A DNA stretch of 64,000 nucleotides from CAYTZH01 sp964442285 (GCA_964442285.1 CAYTZH010000023.1:1-64000); one strand, 5' to 3'; shown: positions 1 to 7,515, counted from the first letter of the stretch. Program-made: numbers and translations. Notes: generated by a model not told the origin, from the sequence alone.

Positions 1-160
1 GCTCGAGTGGGTCGACTGGTTCAACCACCGTCGCCTCCTCGAGCCGATCGGATACGTCCCCCCGGCGGAGTTCGAAGCGATGTACGATCAGCAGCAAGGA
101 GCACACGCCACAGAGGCCGTGCTCAACTAACCGAGTCTTCGGAGAACCCGGGGCGGTTCA
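1..160 (+). mobile_element. IS3-family insertion sequence, right end (partial)
   Basis: The left window edge cuts an IS3-family element. It contributes the end of its transposase, then about 30 bp ending in GGGGCGGTTCA at 160, which reads TGAACCGCCCC from outside, a terminal inverted repeat form common in this family. The element truncates the minus-strand Rhs tip that begins at 161. The other end and any target duplication lie outside the window. Confidence 0.7.
2..130 (+). CDS. IS3-family transposase OrfB, C-terminal fragment
   Basis: Open from the window edge to a TAA at 128-130. The last 42 residues contain WVDWFNHRRLLEPIGYVPP followed by an acidic-aromatic tail, the usual end of IS3-family OrfB transposases, just after the catalytic Glu region of the DDE core. 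The catalytic residues themselves lie outside the window. It belongs to the element ending at 160. Only the partial state limits the call. Confidence 0.8.
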   Translation, partial: LEWVDWFNHRRLLEPIGYVPPAEFEAMYDQQQGAHATEAVLN

Positions 161-348
161 GACTCCGAGGAACCCGACTGCCAGCGCAGCTTGAGGCCAT
201 CGGAGTCAATCGCAGCGGTCGGGCGCCCGCCGACGTAGGCGAAGAGATTGAGAGAACCGAGCTGGCCGATTGGATCTGCTGAGACGTACCTCCCGTTCAA
301 CGGGTCATAGTATCGATGCAAGTTGTACTGCCACCACAGCCCATCCAC
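161..348 (-). pseudogene. Rhs core tip, truncated by IS3-family element
   Basis: Reads LHRYYDPLNGRYVSADPIG then LNLFAYVGGRP and a DSDGLKL motif, which is the conserved end of the Rhs/YD-repeat core where the variable C-terminal toxin normally begins. The reading frame is stopped by the IS3 end at 160, so any toxin domain is gone. It begins right after the stop codon of the 348-779 gene, the usual position of a displaced (orphan) Rhs tip downstream of an immunity gene. Too short to be a working Rhs protein. Confidence 0.75.
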
Positions 349-779
349 TAGTCGTGCGCGTAGACAATCCGCCGGTCAACTTTGCCAGAACCGAATTCTT
401 CAACCTTGCTTCGGGCGCCATCCGGTCCCCAGTAGACCCATATGCCTTCCTTCTGGCCTTCCCTGAAAAGGCCCTCTTCCAGTTTGCGGCAGGCCCGGTC
501 ATCCGAACTTCGTGGAAGATACCAGCGCGTGTACGGCCCGTGGCGGACTCGATTTCCGTCGGTGTCCGTCTTGACGCAGGCAACATAGGTTGAAGTCGAT
601 CCTTGCCCGCGAACCTCTGAACTGTCGGAAGGGCAGGTCCAGCGGGCTGACTCGCTGGGCTGGCTATCCGAGACCTCCGAATGGTCAGCTCGCGGTTGAC
701 CCTCGAATGCGTAGACAACTACTAGAACAACTATCGCAGCGATCACGCCAAGTTGACTTCGTGCTCGCATCATCCTCAA
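348..779 (-). CDS. Membrane-anchored YwqK-like repeat protein, probable Rhs immunity protein
   Basis: 143 residues. An N-terminal hydrophobic segment (about residues 11-25) suggests a signal anchor. The C-terminal half has MORN/YwqK-like repeats with the pattern G-x-Y-x-x-W then EGLFREGQKEGIWVYWGPDG. YwqK-type repeats are found in antitoxin and immunity proteins of polymorphic toxin systems. It starts 12 nt after the stop of the Rhs metallopeptidase tip (792-1400), the normal immunity position. The role as immunity to that toxin is inferred from position and repeat type; no direct family match was possible. Confidence 0.6.
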   Translation of the reverse strand: MRMMRARSQLGVIAAIVVLVVVYAFEGQPRADHSEVSDSQPSESARWTCPSDSSEVRGQGSTSTYVACVKTDTDGNRVRHGPYTRWYLPRSSDDRACRKLEEGLFREGQKEGIWVYWGPDGARSKVEEFGSGKVDRRIVYAHD

Positions 780-791
780 CGGTCTCCGGGC

Positions 792-1400
792 TTAGGCTTG
801 ATGTCGGTTCTGGGAGCAAGCGGCTTGAGGACAGGTCTGAAGAGACCCCCCAAAGGCGTCATACCGGAAGTGTATCCCCCGATCTGGCACGTTCCTGGTT
901 TCCTCCCACTTCCCTTTCGTATCTTCGAAGTAGTGAATCAGCTCGTGAGCAGCGGTGCGCCGAAGAAACTCAAGAAGAACCTCGAGCCGATCGCCCTCTC
1001 CTTCCTGAATGATGCGGAGAAGGTTGCAGTCCAAGTACAACGTATCGGCCTTCGGATCATACTCGGCGTAGTCGTCTCCACCGATGTTCGCAGCCTCGAT
1101 CGTTGGTCCATGACCTGGCGTCAGAGCCTTGTCGACTTCCTCTTTGGTGGCACCGAACGCCCACTTGGAGAACGCGTCGTATGCACGCTTGTTGTATCGA
1201 CCCCGAAGGTCGTCGAGCCGCCCTGAAGTCTTCTTGTGCCGGCACTTGAAGTCCTTCGACATCCTAAAGAGGCCAAAGGGATCAACGATGCCGGTCAGAC
1301 TGTTTCCGGCAAACTCGAACACGTTCGGCGTATCGAACTGGCCAATTGCATCCTTGCTGAGGTAGCGACCGGTAGCGGGATCGAAGTATCTATACCGGTT
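792..1400 (-). CDS. Orphan Rhs tip with C-terminal HExxH metallopeptidase toxin domain
   Basis: An in-frame TAG (1403-1401) is followed by NRYRYFDPATGRYLSKDAIG, the end of the Rhs core, then a GIVDPFGL motif that marks the core/toxin boundary. The last ~150 residues are a distinct domain with AAHELIHYFED, a zincin HExxH zinc-binding and catalytic motif, near residues 135-145 of the segment starting at the GTG at 1322. There is no N-terminal Rhs core, so this is a silent or recombination-ready cassette unless translated from the GTG. The likely immunity gene lies 12 nt downstream. The toxin's substrate cannot be read from sequence. Confidence 0.7.
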   Translation of the reverse strand, partial: NRYRYFDPATGRYLSKDAIGQFDTPNVFEFAGNSLTGIVDPFGLFRMSKDFKCRHKKTSGRLDDLRGRYNKRAYDAFSKWAFGATKEEVDKALTPGHGPTIEAANIGGDDYAEYDPKADTLYLDCNLLRIIQEGEGDRLEVLLEFLRRTAAHELIHYFEDTKGKWEETRNVPDRGIHFRYDAFGGSLQTCPQAACSQNRHQA

Positions 1401-1416
1401 CTAATGTAACGCGGGT

Positions 1417-1923
1417 TCAGTTGATTCCACTGACTGCCCACGGCGCTACCACGAGCACCTCAAGGCTTGGGTCTTCGGAAATACGAAACAGTCGATTCTC
1501 CAAAGTGTCGATTGCGAACTCCGGGCGCTGTTTGCCATAGAAGATGATCGAGAAGGTCGGTCGTGACGACTCGAGCAGGTCGGTATCGAGTCTCGAGTAC
1601 AAATCGACTCTTGCGGAGGAGTCACGCCTGACAACTCCCCAACCCTGAAGGAACGAGTTGTCCCCTACCCAGAAGCTAAACGAACACGGCACTTGCTCAT
1701 CGGACTCGACCTCTACATCTGGCACAACCTTCTTGAAGACCGCGACCTCAAGACTCTCGGCGACGCCGTCCGGATCGCAATTGCCACCAGAAACCAAGCC
1801 GGCTAGACGGGCCTTATCGACAGCACCTTGGATCGACGAGGTCCGTTGCCATTCCGCCATGCCGTAGCCGATCGCTACGCCGACCAGCACGGTGAGTATC
1901 ACGGTCGCAGCGCCACGCAGCAC
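1417..1923 (-). CDS. Single-TM protein, probable immunity protein of interrupted Rhs toxin
   Basis: 168 residues starting GTG at 1923, only 3 nt after the TGA of the Rhs toxin tail (1929-1927), so the two were co-translated. An N-terminal hydrophobic segment (about residues 6-22) is followed by an extracytoplasmic domain with two Cys (GGNCDPDG and VPCSFSFW). No family recognised. Position directly behind an Rhs C-terminus and in front of the next Rhs tip is that of an immunity gene; membrane anchoring would suit a periplasm-acting toxin. The function is inferred from context only. Confidence 0.55.
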   Translation of the reverse strand: MLRGAATVILTVLVGVAIGYGMAEWQRTSSIQGAVDKARLAGLVSGGNCDPDGVAESLEVAVFKKVVPDVEVESDEQVPCSFSFWVGDNSFLQGWGVVRRDSSARVDLYSRLDTDLLESSRPTFSIIFYGKQRPEFAIDTLENRLFRISEDPSLEVLVVAPWAVSGIN

Positions 1924-1926
1924 AGA

Positions 1927-2093
1927 TCAGGGTCCCTTCTTGGGTCCAATGAAGCGAGGATTCAAGTCCGGCTGCATGCTTCGATTCGGTGCGAACCAAC
2001 GATTTCGATTGTCCGGGACGGCCTGCATGTCCTTCCAGTTGGGAGCCTCGCTGGGCTTCGATGCCCCGATGCTTTCGAAATAGCGGTCCAGTT
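1927..2093 (-). pseudogene. C-terminal tail of an Rhs toxin cut by an IS407-type element
   Basis: A 55-residue in-frame tail, LDRYFESIG...NWKDMQAVPDN, RWFAPNRS, then PDLNPRFIGPKKGP and TGA at 1929-1927. The N-terminal side ends at the IS at 2094. The composition, ending and immediate coupling to the 1417-1923 gene fit the end of a C-terminal toxin domain. RHS repeats resume on the far side of the IS (3330-3662), but the core end and most of the toxin are missing, so the copy is dead. Confidence 0.55.
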
Positions 2094-2121
2094 TGACCCG
2101 CCCCCCGGTTTCGTCCGCGCT

Positions 2122-2958
2122 CTATGTTAGACCGACCGCGCTCGCGGACTGGAATACGGTCGGCGATGGCCACACGATGGTCTCGGGTGCCGGTGGGCGG
2201 TAGCCCAAGGCGCTGTGTGGCCTGAACGTGTTGTACTCCTGGCGCCACCGCTCGATCAAGGTCTTTGCCTCGCCGAGCGTGTAGAAGATCTCCCGGTCCA
2301 GCAGCTCGTCTCTCAGCTTCCCGTTGAACGACTCGATGTAGCCGTTCTCCCAGGGGCTTCCCGGTGTGATGAAGAGGGTGTGGACCTGGACCCGGTGCAG
2401 CCACTCGCGAACGGCCTTCGCCGTGAACTCAGAGCCGTTGTCCGATCGGATGAACTCCGGCGTACCGCGTGAAACGAACAGCGCCTCCAGGCGGTCGAGC
2501 ACGTCCTCCGAATCGAGCCGCCGCTCGACATCGATGGCCAGGCACTCCCGCGTGTACTCGTCCAGGAGCGTCAGCATGCGGAGCGGGCGCCCGTCGTGCG
2601 TCCGCTCGAAGACGAAGTCGTAGGACCACACGTGGTTGCGCCTTTCGGCCCGCTTCCGGATGCAGGAGCCATCCGAGAACCACAGGCGTCCTCGTTTCGG
2701 CTGTCTCTTCGGCACCTTCAAGCCCTCCTGGCGCCAGATCCGCTCGACCCGCTTGGCGTTGACCCGCCAGCCTTCGCGTCGCAGCAGCGCGGTGATGCGC
2801 CGGTAGCCGTAGCGCCCGTACTGCCGCGCCAGCTCCACGATCCGGGCCACGAGGCGCGGCTCGTCGGCACGGACGCAAGGCCCATGGCGCTGCGTCGAGC
2901 GGGCCTGGCCGAGCACCCGGCAGGCCCGGCGCTCCGAGACGCCGAGCCGCTCGCGCAC
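2122..2958 (-). CDS. IS407-type transposase OrfB (DDE integrase domain)
   Basis: Catalytic subunit of an IS3-family transposase. The frame is open upstream of the GTG at 2958 into orfA, with ARRRRAVSHVRERLGVSERRACRVLGQ-type sequence, so it is normally made as an OrfAB fusion by -1 frameshifting. An HTH_21 segment (YGYRRITALLRREGW) is followed by the rve core with D in WSYDFVFE, D in IRSDNGSEF and E in PWENGYIESFN, then the tail FRPHSALGYRPPAPE. All three catalytic residues are present, so it may be active. Confidence 0.9.
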   Translation of the reverse strand: MRERLGVSERRACRVLGQARSTQRHGPCVRADEPRLVARIVELARQYGRYGYRRITALLRREGWRVNAKRVERIWRQEGLKVPKRQPKRGRLWFSDGSCIRKRAERRNHVWSYDFVFERTHDGRPLRMLTLLDEYTRECLAIDVERRLDSEDVLDRLEALFVSRGTPEFIRSDNGSEFTAKAVREWLHRVQVHTLFITPGSPWENGYIESFNGKLRDELLDREIFYTLGEAKTLIERWRQEYNTFRPHSALGYRPPAPETIVWPSPTVFQSASAVGLT

Positions 2959-2990
2959 GTGCGAAACGGCCCGGCGTCGGCGAGCCGGGC

Positions 2991-3269
2991 TCAGAAGTTT
3001 CCCGAGCTGACTTCCTTCAGGATCGCGTTGTCCAGCGCCTGCTCGGCCAGGAGCTTCTTGAGCCTCGAGTTCTCCTTCTCGAGCTCCTTCAGGCGCTTGG
3101 CCTGGTCCATCCGGAGCCCGCCGTACTCCTTGCGCCAGCGGTAGTACGTCTGCTCCGTGATCCCGAGCTTGCGGACGACCTCGCCGGTCGTCTGGCCCTT
3201 TGCCAACTCGACCTCAGCCTCCCGCAGCTTCCGGATGATCTGCTCCGGCGTGTGTCGCTTCCTGGGCAT
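2991..3269 (-). CDS. IS407-type transposase OrfA (HTH)
   Basis: 92 residues starting MPRKRHTPEQIIRKLREAE. A helix-turn-helix (TTGEVVRKLGITEQTYYRWRK) is followed by a leucine-zipper-like coiled coil (LKELEKENSRLKKLLAEQALD), ending in KEVSSGNF. This is the standard OrfA of the IS407 branch of IS3, binding the element ends. Its stop lies inside the upstream-open frame of orfB, which is how the family makes its frameshifted transposase. Confidence 0.9.
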   Translation of the reverse strand: MPRKRHTPEQIIRKLREAEVELAKGQTTGEVVRKLGITEQTYYRWRKEYGGLRMDQAKRLKELEKENSRLKKLLAEQALDNAILKEVSSGNF

Positions 3270-3329
3270 CTCCCGCTCCTCACCTCGATCCTAACACTCG
3301 GTCTGGACCGGCCTGAGGGAGGCAGGTCA

Positions 3330-3662
3330 AGGGGTCGAGCTTGTCGAAGGTCCAGGTGTGGGTCAGGACGTCGGTGCCGTCCGTGAAGACCAGCTCGTCG
3401 CGGTTGCCGTAGCGGTCGTAGTCGTACGCGAGGGTCCGGTCGCCGCCCGGAAGGTACTTGATCGTCAGGGCGGCGAGCCGGTTCAGGGCGTCGTAGCCCG
3501 TGGAGGCCTCGTAGGCGTAGACCAGGGCGCGGCCGCGGGCGTTCACCACGCGGGTGAGCCGGCCGCGGTCGTCGTAGGTGTAGGCGACGGACTGGGCGAG
3601 CTCCTGGGTCACGGAGGTGAGCCGGGAGAGCGCGTTGTAGGCGTAGTCGGTCTCCTGGCTCT
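3330..3662 (-). pseudogene. RHS/YD-repeat fragment interrupted by IS407-type element
   Basis: About 110 residues with several YD repeats: YAYNALSRLTSV, YTYDDRGRLTRVVN, GYDALNRLAALTI and YDYDRYGNRDELVF, ending HTWTFDKLD at the IS edge. These repeats build the secreted shell that encloses Rhs toxins. Upstream of about 3662 the repeat pattern stops abruptly without a proper N-terminal region. Both ends are lost, so this is a remnant of the Rhs protein whose toxin tail lies at 1927-2093. Confidence 0.75.
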
Positions 3663-3739
3663 TCGGACGCCGAGACCCAGAGACTCGAACAGGGGAGCAA
3701 GGTCGGCGAGGGGATCGAAGGCGGCGCGGTCCTCGACCG

Positions 3740-3961
3740 TCAGGGCTCGTAGAGGCCCAGGGCACGAGCGCGGGCGTAGAGCGTCGGGACCTCGTCGTCG
3801 GCGGACGCCCGCTCCCGGAAGGTCAGGAAGAGCAGCCAGCTCCGGCGCAGCCGTTCGGCCACGGAGCGAGCGTGGTGCTCCACCACGGCCTCCGCGTGGG
3901 ACGCAGCCTTCAGGGCGCCGATCCGCTCCATGTAGGCGTGGTCGTGTTCCGAGACGGGCAC
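3740..3961 (-). CDS. Hypothetical protein, 73 aa (possible remnant)
   Basis: From a GTG at 3961 the frame reads MPVSEHDHAYMERIGALKA and continues with an amphipathic helical protein (EAVVEHHARSVAERLRRSW) ending ARALGLYEP. The sequence has natural-looking amino acid use, unlike the other frames here, but no family was recognised. The frame is open further upstream to 4066 with poor composition, so the true start is uncertain. It may be a real small gene or the end of one damaged during Rhs-locus decay. Confidence 0.35.
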   Translation of the reverse strand: MPVSEHDHAYMERIGALKAASHAEAVVEHHARSVAERLRRSWLLFLTFRERASADDEVPTLYARARALGLYEP

Positions 3962-4299
3962 CGCATGAGGAAGCGGCTCGGATGGGCGCCCAATCGGGGA
4001 TTCTTCCGCGACAAGTCCTGCCGGACCCTGCTGAGCCACGATTCCAAAAAACCAAGCTACGTCCAATGGTTGCGGCTCTCCGACCAGAGCTTTGGGGGTT
4101 CCGCGTCGTGCGTTCGAAAGCTACCCGCTCGCCCGAGCGGTAGCGCGCCAGCGGGGCCTGCCGCACGCCGAGGGCTGCGTTCGTGCGCACGGCGAAGAGC
4201 ACGGCCTCGTCCTGGGGGTCGCTTGTACCCTCGAAGCGGGCGCGCGACGGGAGCGCCGCGATGCGAGGCTCGGGGCGAGGCGTGCTTGCCGAGCTTGGC
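3962..4299. other. Intergenic stretch without convincing gene
   Basis: About 340 bp between the Rhs-locus debris and the FNT channel gene. No frame shows a recognisable protein or a good start. It probably marks the boundary between the decaying Rhs/IS region and conserved chromosome. Confidence 0.4.
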
Positions 4300-4311
4300 T
4301 AGCTTCGGAGG
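4300..4311 (+). promoter_or_regulatory. Candidate leaderless promoter -10 of FNT gene
   Basis: TAGCTT at 4300-4305 lies 6 nt before the ATG at 4312. The intervening GGAGG touches the ATG, too close to serve as a ribosome binding site. The same hexamer-to-start spacing recurs at many genes in this window. Confidence 0.45.
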
Positions 4312-5214
4312 ATGTCGACCGACCGCTCTCCGCCGTCGAGTCCCTGCACGCCCGAGAGCACTCGCAACGAACGGGGCCGAGAACGCGCGGCCGAAGACGA
4401 GCGTTTCGTACCGGTCATCCTGAAGCGGTCCGACGAGGTGGTGCGGCATCCCGACGACACGCTGGAGAAGGCGATCGAGGGTGGACGGGAGCAGCTGGAA
4501 CGCCGGGGTCTCCCGCTCGGCCTCTCGGCCGTCGCAGCCGGCCTCATCCTCGGATTCAGCGCCATGGCGGTCGCGGTCGTGGAAGCGAATCTGGCCGACG
4601 ATGTGTCGCTCCTTGCGCGACGTCTCGCGGTGGCCCTGGTCTACCCGCTCGGCTTCGTGCTGTGCATCCTGAGTGGCGCCGAGCTGTTCACGGAGCACAC
4701 GGCCACCGCGGTGTATCCCGTGCTCGATCGCCGAGCCGGCATTCCAGCCCTCCTGAGGCTTTGGGCGATCGTCTTCATCGGCAATCTGATCGGGGCTGCG
4801 GCCGTCGCGGGCCTCCTCTTTGCCACGGACGATGTGGTGGGGGCAGCAGCCGGCTATCGCGCCATCGGGGACCACCTCTTTGCGCCGAGCGCACGAAGCC
4901 TCTTCATGAGCGCCATCCTCGCCGGATGGCTCATGGCCCTCGGTGCCTGGCTGCTCTACGCAACTCCCCCGACCGTCATCCAGGTCGTCGCCATCTTCAT
5001 CGTCACCTTCCTCATCGGCTTCGGAGGGCTGCACCACTCCATCGCCGGCTCCGTAGAAGGCATTGCGGCGGCGCTCTTCTCGCCCGAGATCGGCTTCGCC
5101 GAGGTGGCTCGCTTCATCGTCCTGGCGGCCACGGGGAATCTCGTCGGAGGCAGCGTCTTCGTCGCGGCTCTCAACTACAGCCACATTCGCAAGCTGGAGG
5201 TCGATCGCGATTAG
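4312..5214 (+). CDS. Formate/nitrite transporter (FNT) family membrane channel
   Basis: 300 residues, a pentameric FNT channel for small monovalent anions (formate, nitrite or similar), most like the YfdC branch because of its ~60-residue acidic cytoplasmic N-terminus. Six membrane segments follow, with the FNT signatures SGAELFTEHT, GNLIGAAAV, GGLHHSIAGS and NLVGGSVFVAALNYSH. No formate lyase or nitrite reductase gene is nearby, so the substrate is open. Transcription appears to start at or near the ATG. Confidence 0.85.
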   Translation: MSTDRSPPSSPCTPESTRNERGRERAAEDERFVPVILKRSDEVVRHPDDTLEKAIEGGREQLERRGLPLGLSAVAAGLILGFSAMAVAVVEANLADDVSLLARRLAVALVYPLGFVLCILSGAELFTEHTATAVYPVLDRRAGIPALLRLWAIVFIGNLIGAAAVAGLLFATDDVVGAAAGYRAIGDHLFAPSARSLFMSAILAGWLMALGAWLLYATPPTVIQVVAIFIVTFLIGFGGLHHSIAGSVEGIAAALFSPEIGFAEVARFIVLAATGNLVGGSVFVAALNYSHIRKLEVDRD

Positions 5215-5272
5215 CCAGCGTCCGCTCCCCTCCGCCGCAGCGCCCCGCGGGAGCGCGCCAGCTCCGCCAGCC

Positions 5273-5308
5273 GACCTTCCGGGTGAACCCGACCTTCCGG
5301 GTGGACCC
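5273..5308 (+). repeat. 18-bp tandem repeat, two copies
   Basis: GACCTTCCGGGTGAACCC at 5273-5290 is followed directly by a copy with one change (GACCTTCCGGGTGGACCC). It lies in the ~360-bp gap 5215-5575 between the FNT gene and the next membrane protein. That gap shows no convincing gene, only this repeat and a GGGGCT/AGCCCC stem near 5514-5533. Confidence 0.7.
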
Positions 5309-5575
5309 AACCAGCCGCGGCCGGAGACTGACTCGTCGGTGTCGTGAGAAGATTCCCGCGGTCCGTGCTGGAACGATTACACGGCGCCGTGACGGAAGGG
5401 CTCAGATCGCTTCACTCGCTCGGGTCTGATTCTCTCCACCTCGCGTCGACTCGTCCCGAGCATGCCCGAAGCGCTCCGGACTGGCCCGATCCGGTCCCCG
5501 CTCCAGACGCCGAGGGGCTCCTCAAGCCCCTGAGGGATCACTCCGATGAGACGGGCGTCCGCAAGAGGGATTCGG

Positions 5576-6346
5576 ATGGCTCCCGACGCAATGCTTCTCC
5601 TGCTCGGCAAGGCCAGCTTCGGTCTGGCCGGTCTCGGCGCGGGCGCGCGCCTCCTCGGCATGGCTCGCGCGGGCCACGGCCGGGGACCCCACGCCTGGGC
5701 CGCCGGCGCTGTCTTCGTGGGCGGAAGCGGCCTGGTGCTCTGTCCGCTCGGCCAGGCCTACGGCGATGGCCCTGCCGGGATCGCCACGGTCATGGTGGGC
5801 GACGTGGCCATGCGTGCCGGTCTGGTCGCGCTCTGCGTGTTCCTGTGGCTCGTGTTCCGGCCCGAGAGTCGCATCGCCCCGGGCATGGTGGCCGGCGTCG
5901 GCCTGCTCCTGTTCGCATCGACCTTCTGGGACTGGGCGGCCCAGCCGACCTGGGCGGGCTACGACGACCGCCTGGCCGCGGCCCATGCCGTGCAGCTCAC
6001 GATCGCGTTGCCCTTCGTCTGGTCCTGCCTCGAGACCGGGTCGGCCTGGGCCCGCTGTCGTCGGCGGGTGGCCCTGGGTCTCTCGGACGCCGAGACCGCG
6101 CAGCGCTTCCTGCTCTGGACCGTCGCCACCGCGAGCTTCATCGGGATCTGTGTGTTGGCGATCGTCGCGGCCGAGCTGGGGCGCGCCGGCTGGGAAGGGC
6201 CCGGCGCGCTGGCCACCGGCCTGCGGGGGGTGCTCTACCTCGTGATCACCGGGGCCGCCTGGCGCGGGTTCCTCGCGCCTTCCCGCTCGCGCCGGTCCGC
6301 CCCGGGTCCGGCGGAATCCGCCGCGACGAAGGGGGCGCCGAGTTGA
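5576..6346 (+). CDS. Multi-pass membrane protein, paralogue of 6673-7404
   Basis: 256 residues from the ATG at 5576, chosen because AAGAGGG lies 7 nt upstream; an ATG at 5546 is also open. About seven hydrophobic segments are separated by short loops. A conserved-looking loop, RRRVALGLSDAETAQRFLLW, recurs in the membrane protein two genes downstream as RRRIALGLADPLGTQRFFLW, so the two are paralogues. No family recognised. The stop overlaps the TTG start of the next gene (TTGA), so the genes are translationally coupled. Confidence 0.7.
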   Translation: MAPDAMLLLLGKASFGLAGLGAGARLLGMARAGHGRGPHAWAAGAVFVGGSGLVLCPLGQAYGDGPAGIATVMVGDVAMRAGLVALCVFLWLVFRPESRIAPGMVAGVGLLLFASTFWDWAAQPTWAGYDDRLAAAHAVQLTIALPFVWSCLETGSAWARCRRRVALGLSDAETAQRFLLWTVATASFIGICVLAIVAAELGRAGWEGPGALATGLRGVLYLVITGAAWRGFLAPSRSRRSAPGPAESAATKGAPS

Positions 6347-6648
6347 TCGAGGCGCCCGTATTCGAGGCCGTCTGCGACGTGATCGAGCGGTGCACCGCGC
6401 TCTCGCGTCTGGAGGCGCGCGGCACCGTGCGGCTCGCCCTGCGACACGCGGGACTCCAATCGCGCAACGTGACGAGTCAGCAGATGCAGGTGGTGATCGA
6501 CAAGGTCCTGCCCGAGGAGCTCGAGAGCCGCGGGGTCCTCGATGTGCCGCAGGTCTGCGATCGGGCACGGCTGGCTGCGGTAGCCGTCGTCGGGGACGCG
6601 GAGGCATCCCCGGATGCCATCTTCTCCCGCATCGCCGGGGACGCGTAG
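6343..6648 (+). CDS. Small soluble protein between paralogous membrane proteins
   Basis: 101 residues from a TTG at 6343 that overlaps the previous stop as TTGA, with a G-rich ribosome site inside the upstream gene. It is a cytosolic helical protein: IEAPVFEAVCDVIERCTAL, then SRLEARGTVRLALRHAGLQ, and QMQVVIDKVLPEEL. No family recognised. Its fixed place between two paralogous membrane proteins suggests a regulatory or adaptor role, which is inference from context. Confidence 0.65.
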   Translation: MIEAPVFEAVCDVIERCTALSRLEARGTVRLALRHAGLQSRNVTSQQMQVVIDKVLPEELESRGVLDVPQVCDRARLAAVAVVGDAEASPDAIFSRIAGDA

Positions 6649-6672
6649 GCCGCCGCGCGCGGAGGAGGAGTC

Positions 6673-7404
6673 ATGCAGGTCCTGCCCGTGCTCAGCTTCG
6701 TCCTGTCCGTGGTGCTCACCGCGGCGCTCGGGGTGCGGCTGCTGCAGGTCGGTCGCCGCACCCGCGAGCTCCCCGAGCTGGCGATCGGCGCGGCACTCCT
6801 CCTCCAGGGCGCCGTGGCCGGGCTCGGGACGATCCTGCTCGCCGCCCTCGCTGACGACCTGGGCGGGGCGCTGCTCCCGCTGGCGGTCGTCAAATGGCTC
6901 GGGATCAACCTCGGCGCGAGCGGCGTGGCGCTCTTCTGCTGGCGGGTGTTCCGGCCCGGCTCGCGCTGGGGCGCTGCGGCCTTCGTCGCCGTGGTGTCGA
7001 TGGGCTTCGCGGGCTTCCTCGCGGTGGCCTGGGCCGAGCCCCGGGAGCTCCTCCTCCCCATGAACGCCCATCGGGCGGGCTTCTGGCTGGGCCTGTGCAG
7101 CCGCCTGGCCATCTATACCTGGGCCTCGCTGGAGGCCTTCGGCCACTACCTCCGGATGCGTCGGCGCATCGCCCTCGGGCTGGCGGACCCCCTGGGCACC
7201 CAGCGCTTCTTTCTCTGGGGGCTGAGCGCGGGCGTCGTCGCCGCGGTCTACGCCATGGACGTCTACACGGCAGCCGCCCTCGGCCCCGTCGACCCCCAGC
7301 TCGGACGGATCGCCCAGTCCCTGATGGTGGTCTCGGCGGCCGCGCTGAACTGGCTCGTCTTCGCTCCACCCGCGACCTACCGACGCTGGCTCGCTGCGCG
7401 CTGA
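6673..7404 (+). CDS. Multi-pass membrane protein, paralogue of 5576-6346
   Basis: 243 residues, GGAGGAG 5 nt before the ATG. Seven hydrophobic segments with the same arrangement as the 5576 protein, including the RRRIALGLADPLGTQRFFLW loop between segments 5 and 6. The architecture resembles seven-TM sensor modules but no signalling domain is attached. It closes a three-gene unit (membrane, small soluble, membrane). Function unknown. Confidence 0.7.
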   Translation: MQVLPVLSFVLSVVLTAALGVRLLQVGRRTRELPELAIGAALLLQGAVAGLGTILLAALADDLGGALLPLAVVKWLGINLGASGVALFCWRVFRPGSRWGAAAFVAVVSMGFAGFLAVAWAEPRELLLPMNAHRAGFWLGLCSRLAIYTWASLEAFGHYLRMRRRIALGLADPLGTQRFFLWGLSAGVVAAVYAMDVYTAAALGPVDPQLGRIAQSLMVVSAAALNWLVFAPPATYRRWLAAR

Positions 7405-7515
7405 CGCCTCGAGCCTCCTCGCATCTCCGACCCGTCGAAACCCTTGCGTCCAACCGGCGACCCCCTCGCACACCGGGGCGCGCGGGTGCGCGCCTCCTCA
7501 ACGAGGAGATTCCCA

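Larger units (their letters stand above)
2094..3329 (-). mobile_element. IS3-family element, IS407-type, complete
   Basis: 1,236 bp. The left end reads TGACCCGCCCCCC and the right end, on the other strand, TGACCTGCCTCCC: imperfect terminal inverted repeats. It contains orfA and orfB in the usual overlapping arrangement. The flanks (AGTT at 2090-2093 and AGGG at 3330-3333) do not match, so no 4-bp target duplication is visible, which suggests an adjacent deletion or recombination after insertion into the Rhs gene. Confidence 0.85.

Noticed and set aside
3740..4202. Longer minus-strand frame reaching 4202 joined to the RHS fragment
   Set aside because: The extra sequence is Arg/Gly/Pro-rich noise in a different frame from the RHS repeats; only the 73-codon part looks protein-like.
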